A stretch of DNA of 42,924 nucleotides from Chloroflexota bacterium (GTDB lineage Bacteria; Chloroflexota; UBA6077; FW602-bin22; CADDYW01), in assembly GCA_019690095.1 (NCBI GenBank), contig JADGGD010000009.1, forward strand, positions 1-42,924. The letters run 5' to 3'. Each line of letters starts with the position of its first letter. Within the stretch, counting starts at the first letter, position 1. Below the pieces are notes generated by a model, which was not told the DNA's origin, searched no databases, and worked only from the letters and a program-made list of their open reading frames with translations. This document shows, piece after piece, positions 1 to 6,921 of the stretch. Position numbers and translations under genes: made by a program.

Positions 1-747
1 CGCCTCGGGGCCGAGGGAGTACCTCATGTCCTGCTCGAAGTTCGCCAGATGACCCGGATCAACGTCATGGTGCACGAGATCCGCATCGGGCGGCGGAGCC
101 GGCTCTATCTTCCCGGGCCGCGCATCACCTCCCGTGACCTTGCCTCCCTCTGGGAGATGCTTTCCTTGCTGCCGACGGGCACGACGCTTATCATGGGCGG
201 GAGCATACCGCCCGGTCTCCCCACCACCATCTATCGGGACTTCACACGGAACCTGGCGGCACGCGGCATCTCGGTGGTTGTCGACGCGTCTGGCCCGGCG
301 CTCGCCGCGGTGCTCCCGGCGCATCCGATGCTCATCAAGCCGAACGTGGAAGAGGCGGCCGAGGTTCTGCAGCACCCTCTTACAAGCGACGCGGAGGTCT
401 TCGAGGCGGCCGTCGAACTGCGCAAACGTGGGGCCAGCAATGTTGTGATCTCACAAGGAGCGCAGGGTGCCATTGGCGTTGGAACAGACGGCTGCTGGAA
501 GGCAATTCCTCCTGCTGTGACGGCGCGGAGCACGGTTGGATCAGGCGATTCTATGGTCGCGGGCATGGCGATCGTCCTCAACGAAGGGGGACGACTGGCG
601 GATGCCCTGCGCCTGGGCACGGCGGCCGGTGCAGCAACCGCGATGACCCCCGGGACGCGCCTGTGCCGCGCTGCGGATGTCCAGCTCCTTCTCCCGCGAG
701 TCCAGATTCTTCCCCTGGGCGACGACACCAGCGGTCTGGCACGGTGA
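1..747 (+). CDS. PfkB-family sugar-phosphate kinase (1-phosphofructokinase-like), 5' end cut
   Basis: The reading frame is open to base 1, so the N-terminus lies outside the window; 248 codons are visible and an ATG at 49 is internal. The visible start (RLGAEGVPHVLLEV, then TRINV) is the substrate-lid region typical of 1-phosphofructokinase, tagatose-6-phosphate kinase and 6-phosphofructokinase 2. GGSIPPGLP and IKPNVEEA follow. The C-terminal ATP/anion-hole signature reads STVGSGDSMVAGMA, with GSGD in place of the common GAGD and the catalytic Asp retained. Family knowledge says such enzymes phosphorylate fructose-1-P, tagatose-6-P or fructose-6-P in the cytosol; the exact substrate cannot be told from the sequence. 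The stop lies 1-4 bases before the candidate starts of the exporter gene, so the two are probably co-transcribed, although no functional link is evident. Confidence 0.85.
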   Translation, partial: RLGAEGVPHVLLEVRQMTRINVMVHEIRIGRRSRLYLPGPRITSRDLASLWEMLSLLPTGTTLIMGGSIPPGLPTTIYRDFTRNLAARGISVVVDASGPALAAVLPAHPMLIKPNVEEAAEVLQHPLTSDAEVFEAAVELRKRGASNVVISQGAQGAIGVGTDGCWKAIPPAVTARSTVGSGDSMVAGMAIVLNEGGRLADALRLGTAAGAATAMTPGTRLCRAADVQLLLPRVQILPLGDDTSGLAR

Positions 748-748
748 A

Positions 749-2293
749 ATGATGGAGAAACACCCCGTGAGACAGCCCGGAACGGAGGCCGGGACCGGCT
801 ACGAGTGGGTTGCGCTCTCAGTCACGACGGTAGGAGCCCTGCTGGCATCGGTCCAGGGATCCGCCCTGTTGATTGCGTTACCCGCGATCCTGGTTGAGCT
901 GCAGGCAACCTTCCTGACCATCATGTGGATGCTCCTGGGGTACCTGCTGGTGACCACCGCGGTGGTGCCAGTGATCGGTCGCCTGGCCGACATGTTTGGC
1001 CGCAAAAACCTCTATAACGCGGGCTTCGCTATCTTCACCCTTGGCTCGCTCCTGGCAGGTCTGGGACAGCCTGTCTTCCACGGCTGGGATCTGGTGCTGT
1101 TCCGCATGATCCAGGGCATTGGTGGGGCACTCCTCATCACCAACAGCACAGCCATCGTGACCGATGCCTTCCGAACCGGTCGCGTCGGTCTGGGACTGGG
1201 GGTAAATCAGATCGCCAGTGTATCCGGATTCCTCATCGGCCCGGTGGTCGGGGGCCTCCTCACTGCCATCTCCTGGCGCTGGGTGTTCCTGGTGAATGTC
1301 CCCCTGGGCATTTTCGGGACCTTCTGGGCGATGCACCGCCTGCGTGAACCAGTGATGCTCCCGCGGGGGCAGACATTCGACTGGGGCGGGAGCATCAGCT
1401 TCACGCTGGGGCTCGGCTCACTCCTCCTGGCCCTATCGCTCCTGGCACTTCCGGCTGCGGGCACAAGCGCGATTGGAATCCTTCTGGCGATCGCGGTGAT
1501 CGGGATCGCAACCTTCATCGGCATCGAGTTGCATCATCCCCACCCGATGCTTGACCTTCGTCTGTTCCAGAACCCGCTTTTCGCCTTTGCCTGCACGGCC
1601 AATGCGCTCAATGGCCTGGCCCGCGGTGCCGTGCTGTTCCTGCTCATCTTCTTCCTCCAGGGACCCTATGGGAAAGACCCCCTGACCGCGGGCATCATGA
1701 TGGCTCCGTTTGGCGCGGCGTTCCTCCTGGTTGGTCCCGTCTCGGGCTATCTGTCAGACCGCTACGGATCGCGCGGCCTGGCCACCCTCGGCCTTGCCGC
1801 TTCGGCCGTCGGCCTCCTCGGGTTAAGCACCGTCACCGCCACTACACCGTACTGGATCATCGCGGTGTATATGGCAATCATGGGGGGCGGTTCCGGCTTC
1901 TTCAGCTCGCCCAATACCAACGCGATTATGACATCCGTGCCGGCCGCGCGCCGTGGAACAGCCGCGGGCACCCGAACAATGCTGGCCAACACCGGCCAGA
2001 TGCTGAGCATTGCAATCGCCTTTCCTCTCGTCCTCAGCCAGATTCCACCGGACGTTATGATGCGGGTATTCCTCTACGGTGGGGGCCTCGGCCGTGCACC
2101 CAGTGCGCTGGCGGCCTTTGAGCGAGGGCTTCATCTTGCATTCCTGGTGTCGTTCCTGGTGACCATCATCGCGGCAGTCGTGTCATTCCTCCGCCCGCCG
2201 CACCACACAATCGGATCACCACCGGTCCACTCTCCGCGTCCCCAACCGGCACCCGGGCCCTCTGGAAGGACGCCCGGCCAACCTCCCCGATGA
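749..2293 (+). CDS. MFS multidrug exporter, DHA2 (EmrB/QacA) family
   Basis: A protein of about 514 residues with some 14 hydrophobic segments, the size and topology of DHA2 proton-coupled drug exporters. The MFS motif A between the second and third helices is visible as GRLADMFGRKN, and motif C-like glycines occur in GFLIGPVVGGLLT. The end is a hydrophilic Pro/Arg-rich tail. The frame is open further upstream, but those codons overlap the kinase gene and are not membrane-like. ATG at 749 or 752, directly after the kinase stop, is the likely start. A GTG at 767, preceded by GGAGA at suitable spacing, is a real alternative. Family role is efflux of hydrophobic drugs or cations across the inner membrane; the substrate cannot be deduced. 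Confidence 0.88.
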   Translation: MMEKHPVRQPGTEAGTGYEWVALSVTTVGALLASVQGSALLIALPAILVELQATFLTIMWMLLGYLLVTTAVVPVIGRLADMFGRKNLYNAGFAIFTLGSLLAGLGQPVFHGWDLVLFRMIQGIGGALLITNSTAIVTDAFRTGRVGLGLGVNQIASVSGFLIGPVVGGLLTAISWRWVFLVNVPLGIFGTFWAMHRLREPVMLPRGQTFDWGGSISFTLGLGSLLLALSLLALPAAGTSAIGILLAIAVIGIATFIGIELHHPHPMLDLRLFQNPLFAFACTANALNGLARGAVLFLLIFFLQGPYGKDPLTAGIMMAPFGAAFLLVGPVSGYLSDRYGSRGLATLGLAASAVGLLGLSTVTATTPYWIIAVYMAIMGGGSGFFSSPNTNAIMTSVPAARRGTAAGTRTMLANTGQMLSIAIAFPLVLSQIPPDVMMRVFLYGGGLGRAPSALAAFERGLHLAFLVSFLVTIIAAVVSFLRPPHHTIGSPPVHSPRPQPAPGPSGRTPGQPPR

Positions 2294-2362
2294 GGGGATC
2301 CGTCCCGCTCTTTAACCCTCGAAGCGTTTATCGAGTGCTATGCCAGGGGGCGGGAGGTTGGG

Positions 2363-2599
2363 ATGGATCGGTCGAAGGCGGCCCGCCCTTTGGGGCAGAG
2401 GCCGAAGCGGAAGCGGTACACCCGCACCTGTCCCGTCTGTGGACGGGAGTTTGCGACGACCGAGCGGGGCATCTACTGCTCCGCGCGGTGCCAATGGCGG
2501 GCGGCCAGCCGCCGCAAGCGGGCTGCTATGGACGCGCCGGACGTCGGCCACGCGGCGGTGACCGCCGCGCACGGAGAGGGCGGCACGGTCGTCGCTTGA
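2363..2599 (+). CDS. small zinc-finger protein
   Basis: A 78-residue protein with a strong Shine-Dalgarno (GGGAGG, 2352-2357) 5 bases before the ATG. The N-terminus is very basic (RPKRKR). It is followed by a four-cysteine zinc-finger-like motif, CPVCGREF then YCSARCQWRA at about residues 24-46, i.e. C-x2-C ... C-x3-C. A second basic patch (SRRKRAA) and an Ala/Gly tail follow. The pattern resembles small zinc ribbons that bind nucleic acid or serve as metal-binding accessory proteins, but no named family can be assigned. It lies alone between the exporter and tRNA-Thr. The overlapping longer frame at 2290-2865 runs into the tRNA and is not a gene. Confidence 0.6.
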   Translation: MDRSKAARPLGQRPKRKRYTRTCPVCGREFATTERGIYCSARCQWRAASRRKRAAMDAPDVGHAAVTAAHGEGGTVVA

Positions 2600-2717
2600 C
2601 CGGGACGGGGAGGCACGCGACCATGGAGCCGCATGTGAAAAACAAATGCCCCGGCACTGATGGCGCCCGTCCAGGGCATGGCCAGGCCAGATGGGGTGGC
2701 CTGACGTGGGCAGGATA

Positions 2718-2765
2718 CCACACGCGACGGCTCGTCAGGACATCCTGGCGGGCCGTCGCGTGTGG
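2718..2765. repeat. large nested inverted repeat (hairpin)
   Basis: A perfect 14-bp inverted repeat (CCACACGCGACGGC at 2718-2731 with its complement at 2752-2765) encloses a second, near-perfect CAGGA-CA-TCCTG palindrome. Neither strand has a T-run after it. It sits 69 bp beyond the 3' end of the minus-strand tRNA-Thr, so it may stop or process that transcript. The rest of 2600-2833 shows no gene. Confidence 0.7.
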
Positions 2766-2833
2766 GGAGCGTGACACCATCCCGACGCCACTGCGGCCGG
2801 GCCAGGCCGGCGCGTGGGTGCGGGCAACAGGGG

Positions 2834-2905
2834 AGCCGACGGGGGGATTCGAACCCTCGACCTAGTGTTTACGAAACACTTGCTCTACCGCTGAGCTACG
2901 TCGGC
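2834..2905 (-). tRNA. tRNA-Thr (anticodon CGT)
   Basis: A complete cloverleaf reads on the minus strand. The 7-bp acceptor stem is GCCGACG/CGTCGGC, the D-arm is GCTCAGCGGTAGAGC, and the anticodon stem AGTGT/ACACT closes the loop TTCGTAA (anticodon CGT, reading ACG). The T-arm contains TTCGAAT. The discriminator is T and the CCA end is not encoded (the next bases are CCC). One oddity is that the T-stem as read (GAGGG/CCCCC) contains one A-C mismatch. A good promoter lies directly upstream. Confidence 0.95.
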
Positions 2906-2925
2906 ACGTCCGGTTCGCGCCTTTC

Positions 2926-2955
2926 ATTCTACCATACGACGCCCCTCTGTGTCCA
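2926..2955 (-). promoter_or_regulatory. sigma-70-type promoter of tRNA-Thr
   Basis: On the minus strand TGGACA (2955-2950; 5 of 6 to consensus) is followed after 18 bases by TAGAAT (2931-2926; 5 of 6), about 20 bases before the mature tRNA-Thr 5' end. Apart from this, 2906-3286 holds nothing I can recognise as a gene, and I found no convincing plus-strand promoter for the PBP1A gene in it. Confidence 0.65.
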
Positions 2956-3286
2956 CGCTCTTGATCGGGTTGACCGTGTTCCGGCGCCCGGTAGCGACTC
3001 GTCGAGCAACAGACCTGGCGAGCAAAACCCTGCATCTGCCCACCACGGGACGAATCGCCGGGATCCGATCGAGAAGCTCCCCACGTGACAGATGGGATCC
3101 AGATCCCCGGGTTCCGCAATGGCTCCGGTGGCTGGATCGTTACCCTGCTCCATGCTCTGATCCTCTGTGTCTAGCTCGCCGGCCTCTATCTCGGCTGAGC
3201 TGGTCCGTGACTTGCATTTCTTCTGGCGACTGCTCAGCGCACCTGTATCGATGGGCAGGACTGGTGTCCCCGGGGCCGGATAAGCG

Positions 3287-5419
3287 ATGGATCCTCGACG
3301 ACCTCTTCAGTCCGAAAGCCGCGAGTCGCGCCGGGGTCAACGCCGCCTGCGGACCTGGCGTCATCCGACTGGCCTGTTCTCGACCATTCGAAGTTTCCAC
3401 ACCTCGGATGTCGCGGCTATCGCCGAGGTGCTGATTGCGGCGGCCGGCCTGGGCCTCTTCAGTCTGGTGATCGCACTCCCCCTTGCTGCATACACCGCGT
3501 TCGTCTACATTGCCCGGGATATCCCGCCGGTCTCGACTGTCGTCAATCAACCAGTCTTCCAGACAACACGCATGTACGATCGGAATGGCGTGCTTCTTTA
3601 TGAGCTTATTGACCCCAACCAGGGGCGCCGAATCCTGGTCAATCTCAATCAGATCCCGACATCCCTGATCGATGCGACGATTGCCGTCGAGGATCCCACT
3701 TTTTTCAGTAATCCCGGTGTCGATCCACTCTCGATCCTCCGTGCGGCCTATCAGAATCTCTCCCACCGGGAGATCGTGAGCGGTGCCAGCACACTCACCC
3801 AGCAGCTCGCTCGCAATCTGCTCTTCGATATTCAGGAGCGTCAGTCGCAGACGCTGGACCGCAAGCTGAAAGAGGCAATCTTCGCCATGCGCCTCACCCA
3901 GACCTATTCGAAACCCCAGATTCTCAGCATGTACTTCAACGAGGTGTACTACGGGAATCTCAGTTACGGTGTCGGGACTGCGGCTGAATCGTATTTTGGC
4001 AAATCAGTCGATCAGCTCGATCTGGCCGAGGCGGCTCTCCTGGCCGGACTTCCCCAGGCGCCAGCCGACTATGACCCGATCCATCATTTTGCGGCGGCCA
4101 AGGCCCGGCAGGCTTACGTTCTCGATCGCATGGTCGCGCGCGGCTACATCACCCCGGACGAGGCTGCCCGCGCCAGGGCGGAGCCCTTGCACTTCCAGAG
4201 CCCACGCTTCACCATCAAGGCTCCCCACTTCGTCAACTACGTGACCCAACTGATCGAAGAGCGATACGGCCGAGACGCCCTCTACAACCGCGGCTGGCGC
4301 ATCCAGACCACCCTCGATCTGGGCCTCCAGCAGATCGCTGAGGCCAAGGCACGTGAACGTATCGATCAGATCCGCCAGCAGATGAATGCTCACAACGCCT
4401 GCGTGGTGACAATTCAGCCGTCAACTGGCGAGATCCTCACGATGGTTGGAAGCCTGGACTATTGGGATGCCAGCATCCAGGGACAGGTCAACGTCTGCAC
4501 ATCGCTGCGCCAGCCGGGCTCGTCGGTGAAGCCATTTACCTACGTCACAGCCTACGAGCGCGGCTACGTACCGGATTCGCTCGTCTACGACGTCAAGACC
4601 GCTTTCGACCGAGGACCCGGCCTGAGCCCGTATGTTCCGACTAACTTCGATTTCCAGTTTCACGGACCGGTCATGCTCCGAGAGGCGCTGGCGAGTTCGC
4701 TCAACATTCCTGCGGTCAAGCTCCTGCAGCGGATCGGGGTGCACGCGATGGCTGATACGGCGCACGCTATGGGGATCACCTCGATGACAGACCCTGACCG
4801 GTACGGTCTGACCCTCACTCTTGGAGCCGCCGATGTCACGCCGCTGGACATGGCCTTTGCCTACAGCGTGTTCGCGAACGATGGCTTCATGGTGGGCGAG
4901 GAGGTCCCGCTGAAGGATCGCGTCCTCGGGATGCGCCGGTACGAGCCAGTCGCGATCCTCCAGATTACCGATCCGGCGGGGAACATCGTCTATCGGTACC
5001 ATCCGCCTCCGCCGATCCAGGTGGTCTCACCCCAGGCCGCCTATCTGATCACGAGCAGCCTGTCGGATGACCACGCTCGCCACTTCACCTTCGCGCCGGG
5101 CGGCGTGCTGAATATCGATCGCCCGGCTGCGGTGAAGACGGGCACAACCCAGTTCGAGCAGGACGCCTGGACGATCGGCTACACGCCCGATCTGGCGATC
5201 GCGATCTGGGTGGGAAACACCGACGGGACACCCATGAAGCAGATCGAAGGGGTAACATCGGCGGGATACATCTGGCACACCTACGCACCTGCTGCGCACC
5301 GATACCTGCGCTTGCCGGTTCGGGATTTTAAAGTACCAGCCGGCGTGGTGCACGGCCCGGTCTGCGGGAAAATCGACTGGTATATCCAGGATGTCCCCCC
5401 GATCTGCACGGTTGGATAG
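3287..5419 (+). CDS. bifunctional penicillin-binding protein 1A (transglycosylase/transpeptidase)
   Basis: A 710-residue class A PBP that polymerises lipid II and cross-links peptidoglycan outside the membrane. A short basic cytoplasmic tail precedes a membrane anchor at about residues 45-75. The GT51 domain has its catalytic Glu at about 135 in VEDPTFF, plus GASTLTQQLARNLL and KEAIFAMRLTQTYSK. The transpeptidase motifs are intact: SSVK at 412-415, SLN at 471-473 and KTG at 617-619. The usual EDRxFxxHxG signature reads EDPTFFSNPG, so its Arg and His are replaced. An in-frame TAA two codons upstream fixes ATG 3287 as the earliest start. This is the only PBP in the window with an intact transpeptidase site, which matters given the neighbouring degenerate PBP2. 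Confidence 0.95.
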   Translation: MDPRRPLQSESRESRRGQRRLRTWRHPTGLFSTIRSFHTSDVAAIAEVLIAAAGLGLFSLVIALPLAAYTAFVYIARDIPPVSTVVNQPVFQTTRMYDRNGVLLYELIDPNQGRRILVNLNQIPTSLIDATIAVEDPTFFSNPGVDPLSILRAAYQNLSHREIVSGASTLTQQLARNLLFDIQERQSQTLDRKLKEAIFAMRLTQTYSKPQILSMYFNEVYYGNLSYGVGTAAESYFGKSVDQLDLAEAALLAGLPQAPADYDPIHHFAAAKARQAYVLDRMVARGYITPDEAARARAEPLHFQSPRFTIKAPHFVNYVTQLIEERYGRDALYNRGWRIQTTLDLGLQQIAEAKARERIDQIRQQMNAHNACVVTIQPSTGEILTMVGSLDYWDASIQGQVNVCTSLRQPGSSVKPFTYVTAYERGYVPDSLVYDVKTAFDRGPGLSPYVPTNFDFQFHGPVMLREALASSLNIPAVKLLQRIGVHAMADTAHAMGITSMTDPDRYGLTLTLGAADVTPLDMAFAYSVFANDGFMVGEEVPLKDRVLGMRRYEPVAILQITDPAGNIVYRYHPPPPIQVVSPQAAYLITSSLSDDHARHFTFAPGGVLNIDRPAAVKTGTTQFEQDAWTIGYTPDLAIAIWVGNTDGTPMKQIEGVTSAGYIWHTYAPAAHRYLRLPVRDFKVPAGVVHGPVCGKIDWYIQDVPPICTVG

Positions 5420-5457
5420 GCGGCAAGCCGTCCGAGGAGCGTGGACCTCTCGCGAGA

Positions 5458-5487
5458 TTGTCGGCCGACCCGACCTTGCGGTATCAT
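5458..5487 (+). promoter_or_regulatory. candidate promoter of the coiled-coil gene
   Basis: TTGTCG (5458-5463; 4 of 6), an 18-base spacer, then TATCAT (5482-5487; 5 of 6). It lies between the PBP1A stop and the GTG start at 5532 and could begin transcription of the coiled-coil/PBP2/RodA genes. Confidence 0.45.
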
Positions 5488-5531
5488 CGGCATGGCGACC
5501 ACCAACCGGAACGGCGCAGGGAAGGGATGTC

Positions 5532-6806
5532 GTGACACTGGATTCCCCAGTCCCGCCGCGGGACTCCGACCTTGAACCAGGCATCCCGCACCATCTCGTG
5601 ACCTGGCTCGAAGGACAGCGGCAGGCCGAGCACGAGCGGCTGAGCCAGCTTTCGCGCTATATTGATCAACTTCGCGATGAACTCCGCGACTGCAGCGCTC
5701 AGCTTGCCCGTGTCAATGAGGCGGCTAGCCAGCCCAATGCCCACTATATCGATCTGGTCAACCAGATTCGCGAGCGGCTCGCGGCACTCGACCGGTCGGT
5801 GCAGGAGCATCTGGACGCACAAGCACGCGAGGATCAGGCGCGAGCGGCCCAACGGGAACGGGATCAACGACAGCTTGCCGAGCTGGCCCAGCAGGTAAAT
5901 GGGCTGACTCGCACCGTCGATGCGCTCGGTGGCCGCCTCCTCGGTCTGGCGGAGGAAGTGCGTCACCTGCGCGAGGAACGTGCGCCGGTCGCTCAGCTCC
6001 TAGAGGATCTCCAGCGCTCCCAGACCGCACTCCAGAACCGGGTCGCGACCCTTGACGAAATCACACGTCGGTATGCGGCGTCGCAGTCCCTCGCCGAGCA
6101 GGCTGACGAACGACTGCGCAGCGATATCGTCCGCCTGGATGGACTGGTGAAGCTGGTGGATGTCCGCCTCACGCGCGAGACCGGTGATCTTCGACGCGGG
6201 CTGGACAGCCTGCAGGCCCAGATAGAGGATCGTCTGAAGTCCGTGGCCGAGATGTCACGCCGGATCACGGTCCTGACCGATCAGCGGGATCAGGTCGAAC
6301 AGCGACTGGCGGCCCTGACAAGCGATCTGGAAGGCGCGGTCTCGGAGATCGGCAGGCTCGATGCGCAGGGGAAGATCGACCGCTCCGCCCTCAAGCGGGT
6401 GGCTGATGCAGTCGATGCGCTGAGCCATCGTCTGGACGAGGTCGGCGTGGCCTCGTGGCAGCTCGGCGAACGGCTGAACGGGCTCGCCGCGAGCCTGGAG
6501 AGCCTTCAGGGTGTGGTCGAGAGTCTGGGAAACCGAATCGACGAGATCGATCAGCGTGAGGCGCATCTGGATGAAGAGCACCGTCGTCTGGACGAGGCCC
6601 TTGCCGCGCTGAGCGGTGACCTGCGCACCACCGAGATGAGTGCCCGGGATCGGGTGACCGGCCTTGTGGATCGCCTCGAAGGGGCGATCAGCGAACTCCG
6701 GTCATGGGTCGAGAGCTCTCAGCGCCTCTCGATCGAACACCTGCGCCGCACGATCAGCGAGCTTCAACAGCAGCTGCGCGAGCTGGAAGCGGAGCGTCCA
6801 TCGTGA
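5532..6806 (+). CDS. long coiled-coil protein of unknown function
   Basis: About 424 residues, almost entirely charged heptad-like sequence (for example DEITRRYAASQSLAEQADER). It has no cysteine-rich, catalytic or membrane-spanning motif and no signal peptide, so I expect a rod-like cytoplasmic protein. The GTG at 5532 with AAGGGA four bases upstream is the best start; the frame is open back to 5391 but would overlap the PBP1A end. I do not recognise a family. It sits between PBP1A and the PBP2-like/RodA pair, so an envelope-related scaffold role is plausible but is only inference from position. SMC-like or Apolipoprotein-type domain hits would be expected from its composition and should not be over-read. 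Confidence 0.8.
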   Translation: MTLDSPVPPRDSDLEPGIPHHLVTWLEGQRQAEHERLSQLSRYIDQLRDELRDCSAQLARVNEAASQPNAHYIDLVNQIRERLAALDRSVQEHLDAQAREDQARAAQRERDQRQLAELAQQVNGLTRTVDALGGRLLGLAEEVRHLREERAPVAQLLEDLQRSQTALQNRVATLDEITRRYAASQSLAEQADERLRSDIVRLDGLVKLVDVRLTRETGDLRRGLDSLQAQIEDRLKSVAEMSRRITVLTDQRDQVEQRLAALTSDLEGAVSEIGRLDAQGKIDRSALKRVADAVDALSHRLDEVGVASWQLGERLNGLAASLESLQGVVESLGNRIDEIDQREAHLDEEHRRLDEALAALSGDLRTTEMSARDRVTGLVDRLEGAISELRSWVESSQRLSIEHLRRTISELQQQLRELEAERPS

Positions 6807-6921
6807 CGACTGGTTGCGGTCGGATCTCCGCGCCGCTGGTGTCGGCGCGCGCGAGCCAATCCGCCCCGACCACACTGTTCGGGCATTCGCAACGGGGCTT
6901 CCTGACCGCCGTGGTCATCGT

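Noticed and set aside
2290-2865. 191-residue open frame on the plus strand
   Set aside because: It overlaps the zinc-finger gene in another frame, ends inside the tRNA-Thr gene and has the composition of GC-rich random sequence.
3140-3766. 208-residue minus-strand frame over the start of the PBP1A gene
   Set aside because: The antisense frame mirrors codon bias of PBP1A and has no recognisable motif or ribosome-binding site.
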